Assembly: GCA_019638805.1 (NCBI GenBank)
Contig: JAHBTA010000002.1
Location: 310,001-374,000, forward strand
Origin: Microbacteriaceae bacterium
GTDB taxonomy: Bacteria > Actinomycetota > Actinomycetes > Actinomycetales > Microbacteriaceae
Direction: 5' to 3'
DNA: 64,000 bases
The notes under the pieces are model-generated. The model did not search any database. It saw only the letters and a program-made list of their open reading frames with translations, and had not been told where the DNA came from. Both the position numbers and the translations under genes were made by a program. Below are positions 43,788 to 52,858 of this stretch, piece by piece. Position 1 is the stretch's first letter; each line of letters begins with the position of its first letter.

Positions 43788-44372
43788 ATGTCCGTGCTCA
43801 GCCGTGCCGTCCTGACCGCCGCGCCCCTGCTCGCGCTCGCCCTGCTCGCCGGTTGCACCCCGGTCGACGACGGCACCGGATCCGGGCCTACCGACCAGCC
43901 GACCGCGCCGCCCACGACCGAGCCGACCGGCGAGCCCACCGATCAGCCGGTCGGAACCCCCGTGGACATCGCGTGCGACCAGTTGGTCACCCCCGACGCG
44001 ATGTACCAATTCAACCCGAACTTCGGCTCCATCGACGACTTCGCCCCCGAGCCGGGTACCGCGGCGGCGAGCGCGCTCACCTACGACGGGGTCGCCTGCC
44101 GCTGGCAGAACGAGACCACCGGGCAGAGCATCGATGTGTCGGTCGCCCAACTGGACGAGGACACGCTGACCGCGCTCAAGAACGCCGCCTACGCCGAGAG
44201 CGAGATGGTGCCCACCTACGGCGAGGAGGCGTACTTCGGCGTCGCCGACGGCGTGGGCACCGCGGAGGTGTTCCAGGGCCCGTACTGGATCGTCGCCGCC
44301 TCGCCCGCGTTCTTCGAACCCGGAGACGCGACCGAGATCGTGCAGGCGGCCATCGCGGCGCTGGGGGCCTGA
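43788..44372 (+). CDS. Lipoprotein of unknown function
   Basis: This 194-residue protein has a lipoprotein signal ending LLAGC (Cys23), a Thr/Pro-rich linker ([17 protein letters not shown]) and a globular domain with two Cys (IACDQLV, VACRWQN) and a VAASP-F-PGDA C-terminus. It resembles the DUF3558-type actinobacterial lipoproteins in architecture, and the lipoprotein at 61559-62170 has a similar layout. It is divergent from argS. GACAAT lies 6 bases before the ATG and may serve as a leaderless -10. Confidence 0.85.
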   Translation: MSVLSRAVLTAAPLLALALLAGCTPVDDGTGSGPTDQPTAPPTTEPTGEPTDQPVGTPVDIACDQLVTPDAMYQFNPNFGSIDDFAPEPGTAAASALTYDGVACRWQNETTGQSIDVSVAQLDEDTLTALKNAAYAESEMVPTYGEEAYFGVADGVGTAEVFQGPYWIVAASPAFFEPGDATEIVQAAIAALGA

Positions 44373-44413
44373 CCCCGGTATCTGTCCGCACTGCTAACCT
44401 TGTCGGGCACCGC

Positions 44414-44486
44414 GCCCTCGTAGCTCAGTGGATAGAGCGCTTCCCTCCGGAGGAAGAAGTCGCACGTTCGAATCGTGTCGAGGGCA
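44414..44486 (+). tRNA. tRNA-Arg (anticodon CCG)
   Basis: A full cloverleaf is visible. The acceptor stem GCCCTCG pairs with CGAGGGC. The D-arm is GCTC-AGTGGATA-GAGC. The anticodon arm is CTTCC-CTCCGGA-GGAAG with anticodon CCG. The T-arm is GCACG-TTCGAAT-CGTGT, and the discriminator base is A. No CCA is encoded. A short CCGAA/TTCGG hairpin at 44487-44501 follows directly and may aid termination or 3' processing. It reads CGG codons, frequent in this GC-rich genome. Confidence 0.97.
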
Positions 44487-44506
44487 CCGAAGCATGTTCG
44501 GGCTGG

Positions 44507-45949
44507 TCAGCTGGTGGCGTGCTCCTGGAGGAACTCGTAGAGCTCGCGGTCGTCCACGCCCGGGTAGGTGCCCGAGGGCAGCGGCGAGAAGATGTGCGCG
44601 TGCACCTTGGCGCTGGCCCAGGCGCGTGAGCGCCAGTGCTCGGCCAGGTCGGCAGGCGGGCGCTTGCAGCAGCTCGCGTCCGGGCAGCGCGAGATCTCCC
44701 GGCGCGTGGTCTCCCGGCCGCGGAACCACTTCGACTCCGCGAAGGGCACCCCGAGGGTGATCGAGAACTCCTCCGACTCGCTCGTGCCGATCTGGGTCGA
44801 CTCGAAGAAGCTGCCCTGCGGTGTGTCGGTGTACTGGTAGAACTCGGTCGTCCGGTTGGTGCGATCGAACGCTCGACGGGCGCTCCACGTGCGGCACACC
44901 ATCTCGCCCTCGGTGCTGCCCGTCACATCCACCGGAAGCGGTAGGCCGTCGTTCTCGTACGCCTTGTAGACCGCGCCGTCATCGCCCACGCGGAGGAAGT
45001 GCCAGGTCATGTCGAGGTAGGGCGTGGCGATGTTGGTGAACCGCAGGGCGGCGGACTCATGCGTGGTCCCGAACGCGTCGCGGAAGTCCTCGATGGCGAT
45101 GTTGCGGTCCGCCTTGGCGGCCTGCAGGAACTCCACCGACCTGGCCAGCGGCATGAGGCAGGCGGATGCGAAGTAGTTGATCTCGAGCCTCTGGTGCAGG
45201 AACTCGGCGTAGCTGGCCGGAGCGGCGTGATCGAGGAGGCGGTGCGCGATGGCCTGCAGCGCCATCGAGCGCAGGCCGTGACCGCCCGGGATGGAGGCCG
45301 GGGGCAGATAGATGCGCCCGTTCTCCAGATCGGTGACCGACCGCGTCGAGTGCGGGAGGTCGTTGACGTGGACGAGCTCGAATCCCAGACGCTCGGCCAT
45401 CTGCCGCACCTCGCGGTGCGTCAGCGCTCCCGTGACGTGCCCGACGGCGGTCAGCTGCTCTTCGGCGAGCCGTTCGAGCTCCGGGATGTGGTTGTCGCGG
45501 GCGCGCATAATGGCGCGCAGCTCGGTGTTGGCGCGGCGCGCCTCCTCCGGAGTCGCGATCGCCTCGCGCGACCGGCGCGCCAGCTCCTGGTGCAGGCCGA
45601 CGAGAGCGCGAAGGGTCTCGTCGGGCATGCCCTTCCCGGCCCGTACGACGGGCAGACCCAACTCTCCGTACACGGGACTGGCCTGCGCGCGGTCGAGTTC
45701 GATCTCGAGCCGCGCGCGCTCGCTCGGCGCGGTGGGCTCGAGGAGATCCGACACCGGGATGCCGAGCTCTCCCGCGATCGTCCCGAGCACCGAGAGTCGG
45801 GGTTCTCGCTTGCCGTTCTCCATGAGGGAGAGCTGGCTCGCGGCGACCCCGACCGAGGAGCCCAACTGGTCCAGCGTGAGCCCGGCGGCGGTCCGGTAGT
45901 GACGGATGCGCTGGCCCAGGGTCGCGAGATCGTTCACGAAATGAATCAT
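44507..45949 (-). CDS. ScfR/RamB/PrpR-family XRE transcriptional regulator
   Basis: This 480-residue protein has an XRE-type helix-turn-helix at about residues 9-63 ([19 protein letters not shown], then [19 protein letters not shown]), a central IrrE-like/acyl-sensing region and a C-terminal DUF2083-like domain. The Cys cluster [12 protein letters not shown] near the end corresponds to the region that holds an iron-sulfur cluster in mycobacterial PrpR. RamB and PrpR control acetate, propionate and glyoxylate-shunt genes. The gene is divergent from pckG, so control of gluconeogenesis is a natural guess. The ATG at 45949 has no good ribosome binding site. Confidence 0.88.
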   Translation of the reverse strand: MIHFVNDLATLGQRIRHYRTAAGLTLDQLGSSVGVAASQLSLMENGKREPRLSVLGTIAGELGIPVSDLLEPTAPSERARLEIELDRAQASPVYGELGLPVVRAGKGMPDETLRALVGLHQELARRSREAIATPEEARRANTELRAIMRARDNHIPELERLAEEQLTAVGHVTGALTHREVRQMAERLGFELVHVNDLPHSTRSVTDLENGRIYLPPASIPGGHGLRSMALQAIAHRLLDHAAPASYAEFLHQRLEINYFASACLMPLARSVEFLQAAKADRNIAIEDFRDAFGTTHESAALRFTNIATPYLDMTWHFLRVGDDGAVYKAYENDGLPLPVDVTGSTEGEMVCRTWSARRAFDRTNRTTEFYQYTDTPQGSFFESTQIGTSESEEFSITLGVPFAESKWFRGRETTRREISRCPDASCCKRPPADLAEHWRSRAWASAKVHAHIFSPLPSGTYPGVDDRELYEFLQEHATS

Positions 45950-45952
45950 ATG

Positions 45953-45972
45953 GAAAGAAGCCGGGTTCTTTC
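45953..45972. promoter_or_regulatory. 20-bp palindrome between the ScfR-like regulator and pckG
   Basis: GAAAGAA-GCCGGG-TTCTTTC is an inverted repeat with 7-bp perfect arms, and the inner CC/GG also pairs. It begins 4 bases upstream of the regulator start codon, so it probably serves as its autoregulatory operator. A second inverted repeat, GGATCG/CGATCC (46021-46041), and a direct repeat CGACGTCC (46041-46048, 46055-46062) lie nearer pckG. Confidence 0.6.
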
Positions 45973-46072
45973 GGGCGAACTGGTCGGAATCACCCAGGAA
46001 TGCGCGCGCATGATGGACATGGATCGGGTTTTTCGCGATCCGACGTCCCCGAATCGACGTCCAGGAGGAGCC

Positions 46073-47968
46073 ATGACCATGACAGCGGACCGTACGCCGG
46101 CCGGCACCGCAGCTCCGGCCGAGGACGAGGTGTACGAACCCGTCCACGACTCGTCGTGGGCTCTCGCACCCGAGGGAACGGACCAGCGCGTGATCGACTG
46201 GGTCGAGAAGATGGCCCACCTGACCACCCCGGACACCGTGGTGTGGTGCGACGGATCCCGCCGCGAGCAGGACGAGCTCCTGCGCCTCCTGGTCTCCCAC
46301 GGCACGCTCACCCGCCTCAACGCGGAGCACCGCCCGTACAGCTTCCTGGCGCGCAGCCACCCGGACGACGTGGCGCGCGTCGAGGCCCGCACCTTCATCT
46401 GCTCCGAGAAGGAGGAGGACGCGGGCCCGAGTAACAACTGGCACGACCCCGCGGACATGCGCGAGACCCTCACCCCGCTCTTCGACGGCTGCATGCGCGG
46501 CCGCACGATGTACGTCGTCCCGTTCTCGATGGGGCCCCTGGGCAGCCCGCTCGCACGCCTCGGCGTGCAGATCACCGACTCGCCCTACGTCGTGGTCAGC
46601 ATGGGCATCATGACGCGCATGGGCTCCGCGGCCCTCCGCCTCATCGGGCCCGACACCGAGTGGGTGCCCGCCATGCACAGCGTCGGCGCTCCCCTCGAGC
46701 CCGGCCAGGAGGACGTGCCGTGGCCCTGCAACGACACGAAGTACATCACCCACTTCCCGGAGACGCGGGAGATCTGGTCGTACGGCTCCGCGTACGGCGG
46801 CAACGCGATCCTGGCCAAGAAGGCCTTCGCGCTGCGCATCGCGAGCGTCATCGCGCGCGACGAGGGGTGGCTCGCCGAGCACATGTTGCTGCTCAAGGTC
46901 ACCAACCCGCGCGGACGCGTCTTCCACGTCGCTGCCGCCTTCCCGAGCGCCTGCGGCAAGACCAACTTCGCCATGCTCAAGCCGACCATCCCGGGCTGGA
47001 AGGTCGAGACCATCGGTGACGACATCGCCTGGCTGGCACCGGGTGCGGACGGCAAGCTGCGCGCCATCAACCCGGAGGCGGGCATCTTCGGCGTCGCCCC
47101 CGGCACGGGTCCGGGCACCAACGCAACCGCGCTGGAGAGCCTGTGGGGCAACACGATCTTCACCAATGTCGCGCTGCGCGACGACGGCGACATCTGGTGG
47201 GAGGGCCTGACCGACAAGGCGCCCGACCACCTCATCGACTGGACGGGCAAGCACTGGACACCGGACTCCGGTCGTCCCGCTGCGCACCCGAACTCGCGGT
47301 TCACCGTGGCCGCCTCTCAGATCCCGAGCATCTCGGACGACTGGGAGGACCCGCGGGGCGTCGTGATCGACGCCATCATCTTCGGCGGCCGCCGAGCCAC
47401 CAATGTGCCTCTGGTGGCGGAGGCACGGGACTGGGAGCACGGCGTCTTCGTGGGCGCCACGGTCTCGTCCGAGCGCACGGCGGCCGCCGAGGGCACCGTC
47501 GGGGAGCTGCGTCGCGATCCGTTCGCGATGCTCCCCTTCTGCGGCTACAACATGGCCGACTACTGGCAGCACTGGCTGGACGTCGGCGCCGGCCTGCGAG
47601 CGACGGGCGGACTCCCGCGCGTCTTCCAGGTCAACTGGTTCCGCAAGGGCGAAGACGGCCGCTACCTGTGGCCGGGCTTCGGCGACAACGGTCGCGTGCT
47701 GGCCTGGATCCTGGACCGCGTCGAGGGCAAGGCCGCCGCGGTGGAGTCGCCGGTCGGCTGGCTCCCCGCCCCCGGCGCGATCGACCTGGACGGCGCGGAC
47801 GTGAGCGACGCGGACTGGCAGGAGCTTTTCCGCATCGATCCAGAGGCGCACCTGGCCGAGGCCGACGACGCTGAGGCATTCTTCTCCGGATTCGGCGACA
47901 AGGTCCCCGCGGAGCTCCGCTCTCAGCTCGACGAGCTGCGCACCCGGATGCGCGCCGCGCAAAGCTGA
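46073..47968 (+). CDS. pckG: Phosphoenolpyruvate carboxykinase (GTP)
   Basis: This 631-residue GTP-dependent PEPCK converts oxaloacetate to PEP in gluconeogenesis. The reactive Cys of the P-loop lies near residue 294 in [13 protein letters not shown]. Other motifs are [14 protein letters not shown] for oxaloacetate binding, DDIAWL, and the guanine site [10 protein letters not shown]. The ATG at 46073 has AGGAGGAG 2 bases upstream; an in-frame ATG at 46079 has better spacing and would shorten the protein by two residues. Confidence 0.97.
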   Translation: MTMTADRTPAGTAAPAEDEVYEPVHDSSWALAPEGTDQRVIDWVEKMAHLTTPDTVVWCDGSRREQDELLRLLVSHGTLTRLNAEHRPYSFLARSHPDDVARVEARTFICSEKEEDAGPSNNWHDPADMRETLTPLFDGCMRGRTMYVVPFSMGPLGSPLARLGVQITDSPYVVVSMGIMTRMGSAALRLIGPDTEWVPAMHSVGAPLEPGQEDVPWPCNDTKYITHFPETREIWSYGSAYGGNAILAKKAFALRIASVIARDEGWLAEHMLLLKVTNPRGRVFHVAAAFPSACGKTNFAMLKPTIPGWKVETIGDDIAWLAPGADGKLRAINPEAGIFGVAPGTGPGTNATALESLWGNTIFTNVALRDDGDIWWEGLTDKAPDHLIDWTGKHWTPDSGRPAAHPNSRFTVAASQIPSISDDWEDPRGVVIDAIIFGGRRATNVPLVAEARDWEHGVFVGATVSSERTAAAEGTVGELRRDPFAMLPFCGYNMADYWQHWLDVGAGLRATGGLPRVFQVNWFRKGEDGRYLWPGFGDNGRVLAWILDRVEGKAAAVESPVGWLPAPGAIDLDGADVSDADWQELFRIDPEAHLAEADDAEAFFSGFGDKVPAELRSQLDELRTRMRAAQS

Positions 47969-47996
47969 CCCACCGACCCAGGACCCACCGACCCAG
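47967..47996. repeat. Perfect 15-bp tandem duplication at the pckG stop codon
   Basis: GACCCACCGACCCAG occurs twice in tandem (47967-47981, 47982-47996), beginning inside the TGA stop codon and ending where the terminator stem begins. Confidence 0.95.
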
Positions 47997-48033
47997 AGGG
48001 GGCGCGTCGACTCGCTGGCGACGCGCCCCCTCT
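47995..48033 (+). terminator. Terminator of pckG
   Basis: A perfect 15-bp stem (47995-48009 with 48019-48033) surrounds a 9-base loop. It lies 26 bases after the pckG stop. It has no U tract, as usual at this GC content, but the stem is very stable. Confidence 0.85.
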
Positions 48034-48044
48034 GCCCTGCTCCC

Positions 48045-48069
48045 AACGAAATCGCGGATCCACGCGTCT
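48045..48069 (+). promoter_or_regulatory. Putative ECF-type promoter of the sigma-factor gene
   Basis: AAC in CCAACGAA (48045-48047) and CGTCT (48065-48069) are separated by 17 bases, the layout of AAC/CGTC promoters used by ECF sigma factors. The predicted start is at or next to the ATG, giving a leaderless message. This suggests autoregulation. Confidence 0.4.
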
Positions 48070-48077
48070 GATTGGGT

Positions 48078-48680
48078 ATGAGGGTGCAGCGACCCGAGTG
48101 GGAGAGCGTGGTGACCGAACTGGTCGCCGAGCGCGGCGATGCGCTCCAGCGCTACGCCATGCTGCTGTGCGGCTCGCGCGAGCAGGCGGCCGATCTCGTG
48201 CAGGACGCGCTGGTCAAGACCTTCGGACGGTTGCGCAACGGGTTCACGGTCGAGAGCGCCGAGGCCTACGTTCGGCGTGCGATCCTCAACGGGCACCTCG
48301 ACGGCGGTCGGCGGCTCATGCGCTGGCGCCGCGTCGCACCCTTGGAGTACGTCCCCGACGAGCGCCCCTCGGACGACGCACGGGTCGACCTCCAGCTCGA
48401 CCTGCACCACGAACTCGAACGTCTGAGTCCCCGCGAGCGCGCCTGCCTCGTCCTGCGCTACTACGACGACCTCAAGGTCGACGACATCGCCGGCGCACTG
48501 GGCATCAGCTCGGGAGCGGTCAAGCGCTACCTGAGCGACGGCCTCGCGAAGATGGCGATCGCGCTCGCCGACGACGGCACGGCCGCCGGTCGCCTCGGCC
48601 CCGCCGGAGCGGTACCCGGAACCGGGAAGCAGCCGAGGCCCCGAACCCGAGAGGAGGGCCGCCGTGCCCAGCGAATCTGA
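48078..48680 (+). CDS. ECF RNA polymerase sigma factor (SigE family)
   Basis: This 200-residue protein contains sigma region 2 (YAMLLCGSREQAADLVQDALVKTF) and region 4 (LSPRERACLVLRYYDDLKVDDIAGAL, then SSGAVKRYLSDGLAKM). The layout is that of the actinobacterial SigE-family ECF sigma factors. The downstream gene overlaps its last 17 bases and encodes a probable membrane partner. The C-terminal tail of about 35 residues is basic and low in complexity. Confidence 0.93.
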   Translation: MRVQRPEWESVVTELVAERGDALQRYAMLLCGSREQAADLVQDALVKTFGRLRNGFTVESAEAYVRRAILNGHLDGGRRLMRWRRVAPLEYVPDERPSDDARVDLQLDLHHELERLSPRERACLVLRYYDDLKVDDIAGALGISSGAVKRYLSDGLAKMAIALADDGTAAGRLGPAGAVPGTGKQPRPRTREEGRRAQRI

Positions 48681-49440
48681 GCTGCGCCGCCGGCTGCACG
48701 AGGGAACCCTCCCCCGCGGCGAGATCGACCTGGATGCGGTGCTCCGCCGGGCGCGCGCCCGTCGCCGCCCACGCGTGGCACTCGCCGGTGCCGGGTCGGT
48801 GCTCGCCATCGCCGCGATCGCGGTGCCCGCGATCGCCCTCAACGCGCTGCCGGGCGGCTCGGTCATGAGCGCCTCGGAGCCCGCCCCGGAATCGGCGGGA
48901 GGCGCGGCAGCGGACGGCGCGGCGGAGGGCGGCGCGGGCGGAGGCGCCGAGGACACCGCACTCCTGATCGCGCCCGCCGAGTCGCTCAACCCGTGCGCGG
49001 TTCCCGTGACCGAGGTGCCCCCCGCCGCGAGCGGTCTCGTCATCACGGTCGCCCCGGTCGCAGCGACCGCGCAGGAGCGCGGCATCCCGGTCACGGTCAC
49101 GCTGACCAATGCGGGCGCCGAGCGCGTGACCGGGACCACCGGGGGTCGTCCCGCGCTGACGCTCGTCCGCGACGGCGTGACGATCTGGCACACCAACGGC
49201 CCGCAGGACCTGGTCGCACGCATCGTCGACCTGGCTCCGGGCCAGTCGATGAGCTACGCCGCGAGCTTCGACCCGGTCGTGTGCTCCCCGGACGACGACG
49301 CCGCCGGGAGCTTCCGTCCCGATCTGCCCGCTGCGGGGCCGGGGACGTATGCGCTCCAGGCGGCGATCGACGTCACCAGCGACGACGGCTCTGTCGTCGA
49401 ACTGGTGACCGGGCCGGCGGCGACGGTCACCCTCGGGTGA
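48664..49440 (+). CDS. Single-pass membrane protein, probable sigma-factor partner
   Basis: This 258-residue protein starts with GTG at 48664, with GAGGAGG upstream, and overlaps the sigma gene by 17 bases. The cytoplasmic N-terminus is short and charged (LRRRLHEGTLPRGEIDLDAVLRRARARRR), then comes one membrane segment at about residues 38-60, a Gly/Ala linker and an external beta-rich domain with two Cys (LNPCAVP, VVCSPDD). The gene pair suggests an anti-sigma role, but no zinc-binding HxxxCxxC anti-sigma motif is present, so the mechanism would differ. Confidence 0.8.
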   Translation: MPSESELRRRLHEGTLPRGEIDLDAVLRRARARRRPRVALAGAGSVLAIAAIAVPAIALNALPGGSVMSASEPAPESAGGAAADGAAEGGAGGGAEDTALLIAPAESLNPCAVPVTEVPPAASGLVITVAPVAATAQERGIPVTVTLTNAGAERVTGTTGGRPALTLVRDGVTIWHTNGPQDLVARIVDLAPGQSMSYAASFDPVVCSPDDDAAGSFRPDLPAAGPGTYALQAAIDVTSDDGSVVELVTGPAATVTLG

Positions 49441-49468
49441 GCCGCCGCCGGCCGGTAGGGACTTCGGG

Positions 49469-50038
49469 CTACTTGCCCACGTCCATCTTGTTGAACAGGT
49501 AGGCCAGGCCGGTGAGCAGGAACGTCACCGCGACCACGATCCCCAGCCACTCGTATCCGGCGGACATGCCCGCCAGGCCGAGCAGGTAGAACACCGCCGC
49601 CAGGATGACCGGCACGAACATCGCCCACTTCGCGATGCCCTTGGCCACGCCGCGTCCGAAGATCGCGATGGCCGACAGGATGCCGCCCACGAGCGCGAGC
49701 ACGATGCCCACGGTGCTCAGCCAGGACGGCGCCGAGCCGCTGACCTGGCCGATGATGCCGACCACGCCGAGCAGCACCCAGCCGAGCGCGGCCGCCACGA
49801 GGACGACCTTGCCCCAGCCCGAGGCCCCGACGGCACCGTTCGAACCGGTCTCACCGAAGGCCACGAACAGGTGCGCGACACCGACCACGAGCAAGCCGAT
49901 CGCGCTGAGCCATCCGCTCGCCGCGCCGCCCCCGGCCATCGCCAGGATGGCGCCGATGGCCCACAGCAGGCCACCGAGCACGAGCCCGCCACCGCCGAGG
50001 AGCCGCCAGTTCGCGGTCTTCTTCGTCACTTCGACCAT
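49469..50038 (-). CDS. Multi-pass membrane protein of unknown function
   Basis: This 189-residue protein has six hydrophobic segments rich in Gly/Ala/Val, including GLLWAIGAILAMAGGGAASG, WGKVVLVAAALGWVLLGVVG and WLGIVVAVTFLLTGLAYLF. It has no recognisable catalytic residue. The ATG at 50038 follows AAGGAG at 11 bases. It is convergent with the sigma-partner gene and divergent from the TPM gene. The layout recalls HdeD/DUF308-like membrane proteins, but this is only a resemblance. Confidence 0.8.
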   Translation of the reverse strand: MVEVTKKTANWRLLGGGGLVLGGLLWAIGAILAMAGGGAASGWLSAIGLLVVGVAHLFVAFGETGSNGAVGASGWGKVVLVAAALGWVLLGVVGIIGQVSGSAPSWLSTVGIVLALVGGILSAIAIFGRGVAKGIAKWAMFVPVILAAVFYLLGLAGMSAGYEWLGIVVAVTFLLTGLAYLFNKMDVGK

Positions 50039-50214
50039 AGGAATCTTCACTCCTTCATCGCGTCGCACCTCGTTGCGCGACGCGCACAGTGTCCCACCCT
50101 GGCAGTTCCCTGGGAAGCGTGAATCGGCGTGTCCCGTTGTCCCGACCCCGCCGTGCGCTCGCAGAGTCGCCGGATAGGATCGTCCTTCGCAGGCCTGACG
50201 GGGAGGAACCGCAC

Positions 50215-52032
50215 ATGCGAGGAACCGGGATCCGGATGGCGCTCGCGGGGCTCGCGGCGGGGGCACTGGCGCTCCTGCTCCCCACCGCGGCGTGGGCGTC
50301 GAACGCCGACGATCCCGTCGACCTGGGCGGCGCCTACGTGCTCGACCGGTCGGGCGTGCTCGATGACCCGGCTGCCGTGCAGGATGCCATCGACGCGTTG
50401 TACTCCGAGCGCGGGACGCAACTCTTCGTGGTCTTCGTCGACCGGTTCGAGGGCGCCGCGAGCGACCAGGACTGGGCCCACGAGTCGGCCGAGCGCAGCG
50501 GGCTGGGCGACCACGACATCCTGCTCGCGATCGCGACCCAGGATCGCGTCTACCGCTACTCGGTGACCGACGCCTTCCCCCTGAGCGACGACCAGCTCGC
50601 CCGCGTCGCCGAGGACCACCTGGTGCCCGAGCTCCGCGTGAACGACTGGCAGGGCGGCGCGATCGCCTTCGCCCAGGGACTCACCGATGCTCAGGCGCCT
50701 TCGCTCTTCCTGCCGATCGCCGGGGGCGTGCTCGGTGTCGGGGCGGTCACCGGGATCGTGGTGGCGGGTGTGCGGAAGCGCCGCGCGACGAAGCGCACCC
50801 GGGACGCCGCCGAGGCCGATGCCGCCGAACTGGAACGGCGCGCCGGTGTCGCGCTGGTCGAGCTCGACGACGCGCTCAAGACCAGCGAGCAGGAGCTCGG
50901 ATTCGCGCAGGCGGAGTTCGGCGAGGACCACACGCGCGACTTCGCCGCGGCGCTCGCCGATGCCAGAGCGATGGCCAAGCAGGCCTTCGAGCTGCGCCAG
51001 AAGCTCGACGACGCGTTCCCGGAGACGCCCGAGCAGCGTCGCACCATGACGCTGCAGCTCATCGAGTTCGCCGAGAAGGCGGATGCGACGCTCGACGCGC
51101 AGGCCGACGCTTTCGACGCCCTGCGTGAACTCGATCGCAACGCCCCGCAGGTGCTCGAGCAGGTCGCGGCCGAGCAGGCCGGGCTGGCCGCGCGCATCGA
51201 TCAGGCCGAGGCGCGCATCGCCGAGCTGGGAGCGGCCCACCCGAAGGCCGATCTCAGCACCGTGCGGGACGTCCCCGCGCAGGCACGCCGGCTCGCCGGG
51301 TTCGCCGCGACCGCGGTCGCGGACGCGCGCGCCGAACTCGCCAAGCCCAAGGGCGAGGCAGCGGTCGCGGTGCGCGCCGCCCAGCAGGCGGTCGGGCAGG
51401 TCACCCAGCTGCTGGGGAGCGTCGACTCGCTCGCCAGCAGCCTCGCCGAGCAGGCCAGGCAGAACGCCGAGACGGCGGCCCAGCTCGAGAGCGCCATGCA
51501 GACCGCGCGCTCCGCCGTGACCGCGACCCAGGACTACATCACGACGAACCGGGGCGCGGTGGGCGCCACCGCCCGCACCCGCATCTCCGAGGCCGAACGA
51601 CGCCTCGACGAGGCGGGAACCCTCGCGGCGACGGACGCGACGGCGGCCCTCGCTCAGGCGCGCGAAGCCGAGCGCTTCGCCGGGGACGCCCTGCGCGCGG
51701 CCCGTGCGGACGTCGACGCCTACACCGAGCAGGCCGCGATCCGCGACTACGGCCGGTCCTCACCCGAAGAACTGGCGCGCTATTCGGAGGCCGACGGCGC
51801 GAGCCTGGGCGGCATCCTGAGCGATCTGCTGTTCGGCGGCTCGTCGGGCGGCGGGTGGAGCGGATCCTCCGGGTCCTCGTCCTCCTCGGGCGGCTGGAAC
51901 TGGGGCGGCGGCTGGTCCAGCTCGCGTCCCAGCGGCTTCGGCGGGTCCTCGCGCCGCTCCAGCGGCTCGTCGCACCGCAGCAGCTCGTCCCACTCCTCCG
52001 GCGGACGTCGCGGAGGCGGCGGCCGGTTCTGA
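50215..52032 (+). CDS. TPM-domain membrane protein with long coiled coil
   Basis: This 605-residue protein has a signal peptide (cleavage near residue 29, AWA-SN), an external TPM domain (about 35-150; VLDRSGVLDD near the start), a membrane segment at about 165-190 and a long Ala/Glu/Gln-rich helical region (about 200-530). The C-terminal tail is Gly/Ser/Trp/Arg-rich (from about 545, ending GGRRGGGGRF). GGGGAGGAA precedes the ATG. TPM proteins take part in envelope or photosystem maintenance. The pspA-like gene follows, a recurrent neighbour, suggesting a membrane-stress role. Confidence 0.88.
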   Translation: MRGTGIRMALAGLAAGALALLLPTAAWASNADDPVDLGGAYVLDRSGVLDDPAAVQDAIDALYSERGTQLFVVFVDRFEGAASDQDWAHESAERSGLGDHDILLAIATQDRVYRYSVTDAFPLSDDQLARVAEDHLVPELRVNDWQGGAIAFAQGLTDAQAPSLFLPIAGGVLGVGAVTGIVVAGVRKRRATKRTRDAAEADAAELERRAGVALVELDDALKTSEQELGFAQAEFGEDHTRDFAAALADARAMAKQAFELRQKLDDAFPETPEQRRTMTLQLIEFAEKADATLDAQADAFDALRELDRNAPQVLEQVAAEQAGLAARIDQAEARIAELGAAHPKADLSTVRDVPAQARRLAGFAATAVADARAELAKPKGEAAVAVRAAQQAVGQVTQLLGSVDSLASSLAEQARQNAETAAQLESAMQTARSAVTATQDYITTNRGAVGATARTRISEAERRLDEAGTLAATDATAALAQAREAERFAGDALRAARADVDAYTEQAAIRDYGRSSPEELARYSEADGASLGGILSDLLFGGSSGGGWSGSSGSSSSSGGWNWGGGWSSSRPSGFGGSSRRSSGSSHRSSSSHSSGGRRGGGGRF

Positions 52033-52066
52033 TCCTGACCCCTGGCGGGCGCGGCGCCCCTGCCGC

Positions 52067-52072
52067 TACCGT
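52067..52072 (+). promoter_or_regulatory. -10 box of the pspA-like gene
   Basis: TACCGT lies 26 bases before the ATG, with AGAAAGG between them. The gene therefore may have its own promoter in addition to read-through from the TPM gene. Confidence 0.4.
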
Positions 52073-52098
52073 GAATCGACCACCTAGAAAGGCACACC

Positions 52099-52830
52099 AT
52101 GGCTAAGCAGTCCATCCTCGGGCGCATCTCGCAGCTCCTGCGCGCCAACATCAACGCGCTCCTCGACCAGGCCGAGGACCCGCAGCTGATGCTCGACCAG
52201 CTCGTGCGCGACTACACCAACAGCATCGCCGAGGCCGAGAGCGCGGTCGCGCAGACCATCGGCAACCTGCGGCTCATGGAGCAGGACCACGCGGAGGACG
52301 TCGCGGCCGCCCAGGACTGGGGCCGCAAGGCGCTCGCCGCGAGCCAGAAGGCCGACGAGCTGCGCACGGCGGGCAATGCGGGCGACGCCGACAAGTTCGA
52401 CCGGCTGGCCAAGGTCGCCATCGGCAAGCAGATCAGCGCCGAGAACGAGGCGAAGACCGCCGAGCCCACCATCGCCGCCCAGAACGACGTGGTCGACAAG
52501 CTCAAGGCGGGCCTGGACGGCATGCGCGACAAGCTCAACGAGCTGACCTCCAAGCGCGACGAGCTCGTCGCCCGTGCCAAGACCGCGCAGGCCCAGGCGA
52601 AGGTGGCCGACGCCCTGCAGAGCATCGACGTGCTCGACCCGACCAGCGAGCTCGGCCGCTTCGAGGAGAAGGTGCGCCGCGAGGAGGCCATGGTCATCGG
52701 CAAGCAGGAGGTCGCCGCCTCGACGCTGGACAGCCAGTTCGAGACGCTCGACGAGCTCGACAAGGCCACCGAGGTCGATGCCCGGCTGGCCGAGCTCAAG
52801 GCGGGCGGCCAGCAGGCCATCACCTCCTGA
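52099..52830 (+). CDS. pspA: PspA/IM30 family protein
   Basis: This 243-residue protein is almost entirely alpha-helical. It has the amphipathic membrane-binding N-terminus (ILGRISQLLRANINALLDQAEDP) and family motifs LMLDQLVRDYTNSIAEAES and LNELTSKRDELVARAKTAQA. PspA/IM30 proteins are bacterial ESCRT-III relatives that bind stressed membranes and help keep the proton motive force. No phage-shock activator genes are nearby. The TPM-domain gene upstream is its likely functional partner. Confidence 0.92.
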   Translation: MAKQSILGRISQLLRANINALLDQAEDPQLMLDQLVRDYTNSIAEAESAVAQTIGNLRLMEQDHAEDVAAAQDWGRKALAASQKADELRTAGNAGDADKFDRLAKVAIGKQISAENEAKTAEPTIAAQNDVVDKLKAGLDGMRDKLNELTSKRDELVARAKTAQAQAKVADALQSIDVLDPTSELGRFEEKVRREEAMVIGKQEVAASTLDSQFETLDELDKATEVDARLAELKAGGQQAITS

Positions 52831-52858
52831 CCCGGCCGACGACCGACCCGGACCGGCG

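Noticed and set aside
43725..44150. N-terminal extension of argS
   Set aside because: It is antisense to the lipoprotein at 43788-44372, and ArgRS homologues begin at the VNPAEL position.
45950..48046. Extension of the ScfR-like frame upstream across pckG
   Set aside because: The extra roughly 700 residues are antisense to pckG and have no family character; the regulator starts at 45949.
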